From Erythrobacter sanguineus (GTDB taxonomy: Bacteria; Pseudomonadota; Alphaproteobacteria; Sphingomonadales; Sphingomonadaceae), in the NCBI GenBank assembly GCA_945878845.1, contig CAMCUB010000001.1, forward strand, positions 156,116 to 220,115: a stretch of 64,000 nt of DNA. The letters are read 5' to 3'. Below are positions 55,897-64,000 of the stretch, one piece after another. The notes under the pieces were generated by a model that was not told where the DNA came from, did not search any database, and was given only the letters and a program-made list of their open reading frames with translations. Each line of letters begins with the position of its first letter. The first letter of the stretch is position 1. A program made the position numbers and the translations under genes.

Positions 55897-57924
55897 ATGA
55901 CATTTGCCACTATCACCGCGCCGCTGCGCGCAGGCACAGCCTGTATGCTGCTCGGAATGAGCGGCGTTCTGGCAGCACAGGAAGCTGCCAAGGCGCCCAA
56001 TGATCTTGCCAAGACCGCGCAGATTTTCGGCAGCCGCGAGACTGTGCGCGACATCAGCCTGTCGCCCTCGGGCAACAAGATCGTCTATGTTTCCGCTGGT
56101 CCCGGCTCGTCCGAGGTGCTGACCGTCATCAACCTTGCCGGCGATGCCAAGCCGCGCGTCATCACGGTCAACAACGAGGTCCAGTCCGACCTCGACCAAT
56201 GCGAATGGGCGACCGAGACGCGGATCGTGTGCCAGGTTTCCGGCATTTCTCGCAATGATGACGGCATTCTGGTGCCCTATGACCGCATGCTCGCGATCGA
56301 GGATGACGGGTCGAACCCCAAGGTGCTGACGGTCCGCCAGTCGGCGCTCGCACTTCAGGCGCTGCAATTCGGCGGGGACGTGATCGCGCTCGATGTCGCG
56401 GGCGAGCCGGGCAAGGTGCTGCTGACGCGCAGCTACGTGCCCGAAAACACCAGCGGCAGCCGCCTCGCCAGCGCGGCCGAGGGGCTGGGGATCGACCTTG
56501 TCGATGCAACGACCGGCAAGCGCGATGTCTTCGAGACCCCCGACAAGATGGCCTCGCGCTATGTCGCCGACGCGTCCGGGCGGGTGCGGATCAAGAAGCG
56601 CTCGCTGCTCGACGGCAACGGCATTCTTACCGGCAAGGAGCTCTACTTCTACCGCGCGCCGGACAGCGACAGCTGGAAACCCTTCGAAAATCTGACGATC
56701 GACGGCCAACCGGCGGGCAGCTTTGCGCCCGTCTCGGTCGATAGCATTCGCAATGTGGCTTACGGCTTCATCGACAAGGACGGCTACGGGGCGATCGCCG
56801 AATTCCCGCTCGACGGGAGCGGGGCGGGCAAGATCCTGCTGGCGCGCGGCGATGTCGATGTCGACACCCTGCTGCGCATCGGCCGCCAGCGCCGCGCGGT
56901 GGGGGCGAGCTATGCGACCGAAAAGCGTGCCATCGCCTATTTCGACCCGGCGCTCGCCAAGATCGCCGCCGATCTCGGCAAAGCGCTGCCCGGCAAGCCG
57001 GTGGTCAATATCGTCGGCGCGAGCGCGGACGAGAACCGGCTGCTGCTGATCGCCTCGAGCGACACCCAGCCGGGCATGGTTTACCTGTTCGACAAGCAGG
57101 CGCGCACGCTCGAGCCGCTGATCGATGTGCGCGCGAACCTTGCCAATGTCCCGCTCGGCAAGATGCAGGCCGTGACCTATCCCGCGGCCGATGGCACGCA
57201 GATCCCGGCCTATCTGACTCTGCCGCCCGGTTCCGACGGCAAGGGCCTGCCTGCTGTGGTCCTGCCCCATGGCGGCCCGGCGGCGCGCGACGAGTGGGGC
57301 TTTGACTGGATCGTCCAGTTCCTTACCGCGCGGGGCTATGCCGTGCTCCAGCCCAATTACCGCGGCTCGGCAGGCTATGGCGAGGCATGGTACGGGCGCA
57401 ACGGCTTCAAGGCGTGGGACGTGGCGATCGGCGATGTCAACGATGCGGGACGCTGGCTGGTCAGCCAGGGGATCGCGCAGCCCGACAAGCTCGCCGTCGC
57501 GGGCTGGTCATACGGCGGCTATGCCGCGCTGCAATCGCAGGTCACCGATCCGACGCTGTTCAAGGCGGTGGTGGCGATCGCGCCGGTGACCGATCTCAAC
57601 TACCTCGTCGAGGACGCCGGCGCCTATACCACCTCGCGCCTCGTGCGCGACTTCGTGGGCACGGGCGATCACGTCAACGCCGGCAGCCCGCGCCGCTTCG
57701 CCTCGCGCTTTGCCGCGCCGGTCGCGCTGTTTCACGGAACGCTCGATCTCAATGTGGAAGTGCGCCATTCGCGCGGGATGGAGGCGGCGCTGAAGGCGGA
57801 GGGCAAATCGGTGCTCTACCGCGAGTACCCCGATCTCCAGCACGATCTCGGCGATAGCGCGGTGCGTGCGGCAATGCTGACCGAAATCGGGCAGTTCCTC
57901 GACGCCGCGCTCGGGCAAAAGTAA
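55897..57924 (+). CDS. S9 family peptidase / prolyl oligopeptidase-like, secreted
   Basis: The 675-residue protein has a signal peptide ending in VLAAQ, a propeller-like N-terminal half with ISLSPSGNKIVYVS, and a C-terminal hydrolase with the nucleophile elbow GWSYGGYAA, NYRGSAGYGEAWYG and a His near LQHDLGDS. It is related to the protein encoded at 27565 but clearly diverged. It probably cleaves peptides in the periplasm or outside. ATG at 55897 is chosen over a TTG at 55891. Confidence 0.85.
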   Translation: MTFATITAPLRAGTACMLLGMSGVLAAQEAAKAPNDLAKTAQIFGSRETVRDISLSPSGNKIVYVSAGPGSSEVLTVINLAGDAKPRVITVNNEVQSDLDQCEWATETRIVCQVSGISRNDDGILVPYDRMLAIEDDGSNPKVLTVRQSALALQALQFGGDVIALDVAGEPGKVLLTRSYVPENTSGSRLASAAEGLGIDLVDATTGKRDVFETPDKMASRYVADASGRVRIKKRSLLDGNGILTGKELYFYRAPDSDSWKPFENLTIDGQPAGSFAPVSVDSIRNVAYGFIDKDGYGAIAEFPLDGSGAGKILLARGDVDVDTLLRIGRQRRAVGASYATEKRAIAYFDPALAKIAADLGKALPGKPVVNIVGASADENRLLLIASSDTQPGMVYLFDKQARTLEPLIDVRANLANVPLGKMQAVTYPAADGTQIPAYLTLPPGSDGKGLPAVVLPHGGPAARDEWGFDWIVQFLTARGYAVLQPNYRGSAGYGEAWYGRNGFKAWDVAIGDVNDAGRWLVSQGIAQPDKLAVAGWSYGGYAALQSQVTDPTLFKAVVAIAPVTDLNYLVEDAGAYTTSRLVRDFVGTGDHVNAGSPRRFASRFAAPVALFHGTLDLNVEVRHSRGMEAALKAEGKSVLYREYPDLQHDLGDSAVRAAMLTEIGQFLDAALGQK

Positions 57925-57977
57925 GCCCATGCGAAGGCACTCGACAAGGCCGGTCTCGACCGCCTAGGGCGGGCACC

Positions 57978-58289
57978 ATGACGAATACGCCCCTGAAGCC
58001 GGAAGACTGCCAGACCATGATCGAAGTGCGCGCGGGCGTCGATGCGCTCGACCGTGAGCTGGTCGCGCTGCTGGCCAAGCGCTTCGGCTACATGCGCGCT
58101 GCGGCCCGGATCAAGCCGGGCCGCGATGCGGTGCGGGACGAGGCGAGGAAGGCCAGCGTGATCGCCGCCGCGGTCGCCGAGGCCGAGGCGCAAGGGGTTC
58201 CGGCCGAGGTCGTCGCCGATATCTGGGAACGGCTCGTCGAAGGCTCGATCGCCTACGAATTTACCGAGTGGGACCGGATCCGCAGCTAA
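57978..58289 (+). CDS. Chorismate mutase (AroQ-type)
   Basis: The 103-residue all-helical protein has VRAGVDALDRELVALLAKRFGYM and the later RIKPG and DEARKASVI segments of AroQ-class chorismate mutases, with the active-site Arg and Lys in place. It is free-standing rather than fused to prephenate dehydratase. It resembles PchB-like isochorismate-pyruvate lyases too, so that activity cannot be excluded. Its stop overlaps the convergent oxidoreductase gene by four bases. Confidence 0.82.
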   Translation: MTNTPLKPEDCQTMIEVRAGVDALDRELVALLAKRFGYMRAAARIKPGRDAVRDEARKASVIAAAVAEAEAQGVPAEVVADIWERLVEGSIAYEFTEWDRIRS

Positions 58290-58921
58290 CCCGGCTTTCG
58301 CTCCAGAAACCGCGCGAGCTGCAGTTCCTTCTTCGCGGGTTCCGCCTGACGGATGCTCTGCGCGAGCGCGCGCACCTTGGCCTCCCACTTCGCGCCTTTC
58401 TTCTCGGCCCCGCCGAACTTGACCTGCCCCAGCGGCAGGATGCGCACCGGCTTGAACCCCGCAAAGCCGAGGATCTGCTTCTTCCAGCGGTGGATCAGCG
58501 CATTGCCGTAGGCGAGCCGCAGGAAGATCGGCGGGGTGTCCATCGTCACGATCACATCGGCGGACCGGCCCGCCATGTTGCGGTCCCACCAGGTATCATT
58601 GGCGTGATAGGCAAAGGTGAAACCGGGGAGGAACAGCCGGTCGAGCAGGCCCTTGAGCGTCGCCGGCTCCGCGCCCCACCACATCGGGAAGGCAAAGGTG
58701 ATGTGATCGCAGGCGTCGAGCATTTCGGCGAGACGCTGGAGATCGGGCTCCCAGTCGGTGCGTTTGCGATAGCCGTGGGCGAGGTTGGGATTGAAGGCGA
58801 GGTCGCGCAGCGCCACCAGCGTCACTTGGGCGCTTGCGGGGAGGGCACCGCGATAGACCCCGAGCAGGTGCGAGCAATAGCGCCCCTCGTCCGGGTGCGC
58901 ATCGATCAGCAGCACGTTCAT
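58286..58921 (-). CDS. NAD(P)H-dependent flavodoxin-fold oxidoreductase (quinone reductase-like)
   Basis: The 211-residue protein has the flavodoxin-2 pattern: MNVLLIDAHPDEGRYCSHLL as the phosphate-binding start, ITFAFPMWWGAEPATLKGLLDR as the flavin loop, and PGFTFAY. It belongs with KefF/MdaB/NQO-like quinone reductases. ATG at 58921 is chosen because the fold begins there. It converges on the chorismate mutase gene. Confidence 0.8.
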   Translation of the reverse strand: MNVLLIDAHPDEGRYCSHLLGVYRGALPASAQVTLVALRDLAFNPNLAHGYRKRTDWEPDLQRLAEMLDACDHITFAFPMWWGAEPATLKGLLDRLFLPGFTFAYHANDTWWDRNMAGRSADVIVTMDTPPIFLRLAYGNALIHRWKKQILGFAGFKPVRILPLGQVKFGGAEKKGAKWEAKVRALAQSIRQAEPAKKELQLARFLERKPG

Positions 58922-58970
58922 CGGCGGTTCCCCTCGCTTGCCCCGAGGCGACCCTAGAACCTCGCGCACA

Positions 58971-59001
58971 AAAGAAAAGGGCGACCCCGCAGGATCGCCC
59001 T
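58971..59001 (-). terminator. Terminator after rpsD
   Basis: On the minus strand AGGGCGATCC pairs with GGGTCGCCCT across a small loop. TTTTCTTTTG follows. It lies about 30 bases after the rpsD stop codon. Confidence 0.8.
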
Positions 59002-59030
59002 CTTGCTTTGCCGTGCGGCAGGAAGCCGGA

Positions 59031-59645
59031 TCAGCGCGAGTAGAACTCGACCACCAGGTTCGGTTCCATCGTCACCGGGTAGGGCACCTCGTCGAGCTTC
59101 GGCACGCGGGTGAAGGTGATCTTGTCGGTGCCATCAGGCATGACGTAATCGGGGATGTCACGTTCGGCGAGGCTCTGCGCTTCGATCACCAGCGCCATTT
59201 CCTTGGCCTTGCTGCCGAGGCTGACGACGTCGCCCACATTCACGCGGCGCGAAGCGATGTTGCACTTCTGGCCGTTCACATAGATGTGGCCGTGGCTGAC
59301 GATCTGGCGCGCGGCGAAGATGGTCGGCGCGAACTTGGCGCGGTAGACCACCATGTCAAGACGCTGCTCGAGCAGGCCGATCAGGTTCTGGCTTGTGTCG
59401 CCCTTCATGCGCGAGGCTTCGAGGTAGTTGCGCTTGAACTGCTTCTCGGTGACGTCACCGTAGTAGCCCTTGAGCTTCTGCTTGGCGCGCAGCTGCAGGC
59501 CATAGTCGCTCATCTTGCCCTTGCGGCGCTGGCCGTGCTGGCCGGGACCGTAGGAGCGCTTGTTCACCGGGGAATTCGGGCGGCCCCAGATGTTTTCGCC
59601 CATACGGCGGTCAAGCTTGTGCTTGGCGCTCTTGCGCTTCGACAT
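59031..59645 (-). CDS. rpsD: 30S ribosomal protein S4
   Basis: The 204-residue protein starts [18 protein letters not shown] and has the S4 RNA-binding domain with [33 protein letters not shown] split over residues 95-130. S4 nucleates 30S assembly. In this window it is a single-gene unit, with its own promoter, a leader of about 120 bases that can fold, and a terminator. Confidence 0.96.
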   Translation of the reverse strand: MSKRKSAKHKLDRRMGENIWGRPNSPVNKRSYGPGQHGQRRKGKMSDYGLQLRAKQKLKGYYGDVTEKQFKRNYLEASRMKGDTSQNLIGLLEQRLDMVVYRAKFAPTIFAARQIVSHGHIYVNGQKCNIASRRVNVGDVVSLGSKAKEMALVIEAQSLAERDIPDYVMPDGTDKITFTRVPKLDEVPYPVTMEPNLVVEFYSR

Positions 59646-59705
59646 AAGTCGTTTCCTTCAATGTGCTGGCCCGCCACAGCGGCAGGCTTCAACCCGGAAT
59701 CGCTC

Positions 59706-59727
59706 CATCACGACATGAACCGTGATG
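59706..59727 (-). other. Hairpin in the rpsD leader
   Basis: On the minus strand CATCACG and CGTGATG form a perfect 7-bp stem with an 8-base loop about 60 bases before the rpsD ATG. S4 represses its own mRNA in several bacteria, so a leader fold could be a feedback site. No U run follows it, so it is not a terminator. Confidence 0.4.
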
Positions 59728-59772
59728 CGGCGCCTGCTTCACCGGGGTGCAGGGCCCATTTACGAAAGCGCG

Positions 59773-59800
59773 CGCATAGCAGGAATGGCGGGCTGGTCAA
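59773..59800 (-). promoter_or_regulatory. Promoter of rpsD
   Basis: On the minus strand TTGACC at 59800-59795 is followed after 16 bases by TATGCG at 59778-59773. The predicted transcript would have a leader of roughly 120 bases before the ATG at 59645. Confidence 0.55.
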
Positions 59801-59832
59801 GCGCGAAGACGCCTGCGCCGCCGCAGACCGGG

Positions 59833-60789
59833 TCAGGCGCGCTGGCGCTCGGCTTCGGCGATGCCCTGCTCGAAGGCCGGGATCCGTTCAAGCGGCACCG
59901 GCGAAGGGCCGGCGAGGACATCGAAATGCTTGCCCCGGCCGTAGCGCTTCAATTTGGCAAAGCCCGCCCGGTAGAGGGCGCGGGCGATCGTGGCATTGTC
60001 TGTCCAGCGATTATCGTGCTCGTAGAAGATGCCGATCACTCGGGCAGCGTGGCGCGAGGCGAGCAGTTCCTCGATGATGACCGGCTCGTGCCCCTCGACA
60101 TCAATCTTGACGAACAGCGGCAGATCCGGCGGGAGATGCGCGTCGAGCCCAGCCATGGTGACCAGCTCGATGGCGATGCTGCGGCAGGCAGCGCGGCCTT
60201 CCATATGCGCCTCGAGGCTTGCCTGGCCGCTATGCACCGGGTTGATGGTGATGGCATGCGTGCCCGCGGTGTCCGACAGCCCGACATTGAGCGCCCGGGC
60301 GCGCTCGCCAAACCCCGCCAGCGCGAGATTGGCCGCGAGCAGCCGGTGCGTCTCGGGCACGGGTTCGAGGGCGATGATCCGCTCGCACAAGGGGTTCCTC
60401 GCCGCGATCAGCGAGAACAGGCCCTGGTTCGCGCCGATGTCGAGAAAGGCGAAGGGGCGATCGATGCTGGCGAGCAGGTCAGCCAAATAGGGGCCGTAGG
60501 TGCCATATTGGCAATAGGCAAAGGTGCGATCCGCCCAGTTGCTCTGCATCCTGACACCGTAAACCGAGCGCGCGGCGCGGGGGCCGGCATTGCCGCGCAG
60601 CCGGTCGGCAATGAGATGCACATGGCGCATGGCGCGGGCGCGGATGACGCGCAGGTGCCGCCACAGCATGAAGTCGCGGGTCATCCGGGCGGGGGAATGG
60701 TCGGGCCAGGCTTGCAAGGGCAGCGCCATCTCGGGCGCGGTCACCGGTTCGACAATCCGCATCTGTTTCGCTTGTCCCGTTGGCGACAT
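59833..60789 (-). CDS. FkbM family methyltransferase
   Basis: The 318-residue protein has a Rossmann-type S-adenosylmethionine site in FAFLDIGANQGLFSLIAA, ALEPVPETHRLLAANL, and the FkbM marker LPLFVKIDVEGHEP. FkbM enzymes O-methylate sugars or polyketides, and the target here is unknown. The start could instead be the ATG at 60762. It lies 40 bases after trmJ on the same strand and may be read from the same operon. Confidence 0.82.
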   Translation of the reverse strand: MSPTGQAKQMRIVEPVTAPEMALPLQAWPDHSPARMTRDFMLWRHLRVIRARAMRHVHLIADRLRGNAGPRAARSVYGVRMQSNWADRTFAYCQYGTYGPYLADLLASIDRPFAFLDIGANQGLFSLIAARNPLCERIIALEPVPETHRLLAANLALAGFGERARALNVGLSDTAGTHAITINPVHSGQASLEAHMEGRAACRSIAIELVTMAGLDAHLPPDLPLFVKIDVEGHEPVIIEELLASRHAARVIGIFYEHDNRWTDNATIARALYRAGFAKLKRYGRGKHFDVLAGPSPVPLERIPAFEQGIAEAERQRA

Positions 60790-60829
60790 TGATCGCGCCT
60801 ATCGGAATATTGCGGCAGTTCGGCTACGG

Positions 60830-61591
60830 TCATGTGACCGGATCTTGGCCCTCGGGCGGGCGTTCGAGACTGCTGAGGATGCCGCGCAAGGTGCGCACCT
60901 CGAGGTGGTTCCAGCCGGGCTTGGTGAGCAATCCGCGCAAGGTTCGGCGGGTCGCCTCGGCGCGCGAATAGGGGAAGAAGTAATTGCGCGTTTCGAGCAG
61001 CTTCTCGAAATGCGCGATCATCCCTTCGAGCTCTTCTTGAGGGGCGGGGGGAAGGGTGTCCTCCTGCGTCGGTTGCACCAAATTTTCGCCCGCGCCCGCA
61101 ATCTCGCGCCCGATCCGCGCCCATTCATAGGCGACGAGGATCACGGCCTGCGCCAGATTCAATGACCCGAATTCGGGGTTGATCGGCACGGTCAGGATAT
61201 TGCGGGCGAGCGCCACGTCCTCGGTCTCGAGCCCCGAACGCTCGGGGCCGAAGATGATCGCGTGCCGACCGGCGAGGGTGTGCACCTGCCGCCCCGCCTC
61301 GTCCGCGCCGATTACCGGCTTGGTCACGCCGCGCTTTCTCACCGTGGTGGCATGGACATGGGCGCAGTCCGCAACCGCCTCGGCGGTGGTGGCGTAGACT
61401 TTTGCTTGCTCGAGCACGATGTCGGCGCCCGCCGCCGCCGGCCCAGCCGAAGGGTTGGGCCAGCCGTCGCGGGGGGTCACGAGCCGCATCTCGGTCAGCC
61501 CGAAATTGAGCATCGCCCGCGCCGCCTTGCCGATATTCTCGCCCAATTGCGGACGCACCAGCACAATCACCGGCTTGTTGAGATCGGCCAT
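60830..61591 (-). CDS. trmJ: tRNA (cytidine/uridine-2'-O)-methyltransferase TrmJ-like
   Basis: The 253-residue SPOUT enzyme has the opening VIVLVRPQLGENIGKAARAMLNFG, the SAM-knot residues IIFGPERSGLETEDV and the later LNLAQAVILVAYEW, as in TrmJ, which methylates position 32 of tRNA. Start 61591 (MADLNKP) is preferred over an upstream in-frame ATG because the latter would lie inside nrdR. It follows nrdR by seven bases. Confidence 0.87.
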   Translation of the reverse strand: MADLNKPVIVLVRPQLGENIGKAARAMLNFGLTEMRLVTPRDGWPNPSAGPAAAGADIVLEQAKVYATTAEAVADCAHVHATTVRKRGVTKPVIGADEAGRQVHTLAGRHAIIFGPERSGLETEDVALARNILTVPINPEFGSLNLAQAVILVAYEWARIGREIAGAGENLVQPTQEDTLPPAPQEELEGMIAHFEKLLETRNYFFPYSRAEATRRTLRGLLTKPGWNHLEVRTLRGILSSLERPPEGQDPVT

Positions 61592-61598
61592 GTTATTG

Positions 61599-62075
61599 TT
61601 ATTCTTTCGCCGCTTGCTGCACGGTGCTGGCGAATTCCTCGAAGTCGCGCGCTTCGGAGAAATCGCGGTAGACACTAGCGAAGCGGATATAGGCGACAGA
61701 GTCGATCTGCCGCAGCCCCTCCATCACCAGCTCGCCGATATGCGAGGAGGGCACCTCGGCCTCGCCCGAGGTTTCGACCTGGCGCTGGATGCCGCTGATC
61801 AGCTGGTCGAGCCGCTCCTGATCGATCCCGCGCTTGCGGCAGGCGAGCGCAACCGATTGTTCGAGCTTGGAGCGATCGAACGGCTCGCGCCGCGCGATCT
61901 CGCCATTGCCGCCGGACTTGACCACCACCACCTCGCGCAGCTGCACGCGTTCGAAGGTGGTGAAGCGCGCCCCGCAGGACGAGCACTGGCGACGGCGCCG
62001 GATCGAGGCATTGTCCTCGGTCGGGCGGCTGTCCTTTACCTGGGTATCGTCATGGGCGCAGAAGGGGCATCGCAT
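61599..62075 (-). CDS. nrdR: Transcriptional repressor NrdR
   Basis: NrdR represses ribonucleotide reductase genes when dATP is high. The 158-residue protein has the N-terminal zinc ribbon CPFC...CSSC, then the ATP-cone domain ([19 protein letters not shown] and [14 protein letters not shown]). It lies between the small membrane protein gene and trmJ. The position near glyA is typical of alphaproteobacteria. Confidence 0.94.
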   Translation of the reverse strand: MRCPFCAHDDTQVKDSRPTEDNASIRRRRQCSSCGARFTTFERVQLREVVVVKSGGNGEIARREPFDRSKLEQSVALACRKRGIDQERLDQLISGIQRQVETSGEAEVPSSHIGELVMEGLRQIDSVAYIRFASVYRDFSEARDFEEFASTVQQAAKE

Positions 62076-62083
62076 TCAGAGGC

Positions 62084-62299
62084 TTACTTCTTGATCCTCT
62101 GATACAGCGCGAAGCCCGCGCCAGCGATCAGGCCAAGCGGCCAGGAGATCACCGGCAGGATCGCCCCTGCCACAGCGCCAATCGCGGCCCCGGTGAGCAC
62201 CGGCGCGGTGGAGGGGTGGTTGACGCCCTCCTTGGCCATGCCGGTAACTTCGGCCTTCACGTCTTCGACCCAGTCCTGGCTTCCGTTCGGTTCGTTCAT
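62084..62299 (-). CDS. Small membrane protein of unknown function
   Basis: The 71-residue protein has an acidic N-terminal half and one or two membrane segments (APVLTGAAIGAVAGAILPV and WPLGLIAGAGFALYQ) with glycine-zipper spacing. No family is recognisable. It is inserted between glyA and nrdR on the same strand with gaps of 12 and 8 bases, so it belongs to that operon. Confidence 0.65.
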   Translation of the reverse strand: MNEPNGSQDWVEDVKAEVTGMAKEGVNHPSTAPVLTGAAIGAVAGAILPVISWPLGLIAGAGFALYQRIKK

Positions 62300-62311
62300 G
62301 TCGGCGGTTCC

Positions 62312-63627
<1,316 letters not shown>

Positions 63628-63631
<4 letters not shown>

Positions 63632-64000
63632 TGATGGGTCTCGATGTGATCGGGCTGGAAGGGCGGCTTGCCGAGCTTGCCGACCCGGCGCTGGTGGCGA
63701 CCGGCCGGGTCGCCGGCATCGGCGAATTCGGTGTCGAGGAAAGTGGCAATGCAGGACTTCGCCATTTCAATCCCTACGAGCCGCGCGCCCAAAGCGATGC
63801 AATTGGCATCATTATGTTCGCGGGCGAGGGCGGCGGACAGCGGCTCGCTCACCAGAGCGCAGCGCACCTGCGGGTGGCGGTTGACACTGATCGAGATGCC
63901 GATGCCAGAGCCGCACAGCGCGATCCCGAATTCGACCGTGCCCTCGGCGACAATCTCGGCGAGGCGGTAGCCGTAATCGGGATAATCGACGCTCTGCCCC
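63628..64000 (-). CDS. rpiB: Ribose-5-phosphate isomerase B (5' end missing)
   Basis: The frame is open to the window edge and encodes about 123 C-terminal residues. They begin [18 protein letters not shown], hold the catalytic Cys in [15 protein letters not shown], and then the [14 protein letters not shown] segment, all typical of RpiB. It interconverts ribose 5-phosphate and ribulose 5-phosphate. The N-terminal start lies outside the window. Its ATGA junction with glyA shows that they form one operon. Confidence 0.92.

Overview
The window is high-GC, densely packed bacterial chromosome with no gene-free stretch over 300 bases. It looks like an alphaproteobacterium of the order Sphingomonadales, probably the family Erythrobacteraceae. 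This placement is inferred from protein style and gene order, from LexA operators of the alphaproteobacterial GAAC-N7-GAAC type, from an imuA/imuB/dnaE2 mutagenesis locus, from paired Coq4-family genes, and from the rpiB-glyA-nrdR gene string. I see no prophage, insertion sequence, CRISPR array or rRNA operon. One tRNA gene (Glu) is present.

Layout. 1-3.8 kb: the tail of an unknown gene, a BASS-type transporter, panB and an APC amino-acid permease. 3.8-13.6 kb: an extended SOS mutagenesis locus, imuA-imuB-pilZ then radical SAM-(DUF4130/UdgX)-dnaE2-extensin-like gene, with two near-identical LexA-controlled promoters. 13.6-19.9 kb: phosphate control on the minus strand (phoR, pstC, pstA, pstB, phoU, phoB), without pstS and with a Pho-box-like sequence at the phoR/pstC junction. 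20-26.8 kb: tRNA-Glu, recJ, a small flavodoxin-fold protein, an unknown gene paired with an AHH-type nuclease, a nitronate monooxygenase-like enzyme, an amidohydrolase and a Sel1-type lipoprotein. 26.8-34.6 kb: a DUF2189 membrane protein, an S9 peptidase, leuA with a Leu-rich leader peptide, an I78-inhibitor-like lipoprotein, an FMN-dependent alpha-hydroxy-acid dehydrogenase, and YHS and YceI proteins. 34.7-40 kb: ilvC-ilvN-ilvB on the minus strand behind a terminator-like hairpin, then miaA and serB head to head with overlapping starts. 40-44.2 kb: two Coq4 paralogues around a nitroreductase gene, then a TetR/DUF3052 pair divergent from a membrane protein gene. 44.2-54.6 kb: purL, two membrane proteins, xseB-ispA, an AIM24 protein, coaD, a periplasmic cyclophilin, queA, an ABC-2 exporter and an acidic beta-barrel protein. 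54.7-64 kb: tgt, a second S9 peptidase, a chorismate mutase, an NAD(P)H oxidoreductase, rpsD, an FkbM methyltransferase, trmJ, nrdR, a small membrane protein, glyA and partial rpiB.

How the genes work together. The most distinctive block is the SOS locus. In many alphaproteobacteria imuA, imuB and dnaE2 are contiguous. Here a c-di-GMP-type PilZ gene, a radical SAM DNA-repair-like gene and a gene fusing DUF4130 to a UdgX-like uracil-DNA glycosylase lie between imuB and dnaE2, and the second promoter has its own LexA box. The dnaE2 gene also carries an in-frame 64-bp double-hairpin repeat inside its PHP domain. Regulation that can be read from sequence includes two LexA boxes, a Pho box, a candidate leuA attenuator, a hairpin directly before ilvB that may be conditional, promoters for tRNA-Glu and rpsD, and several terminators.
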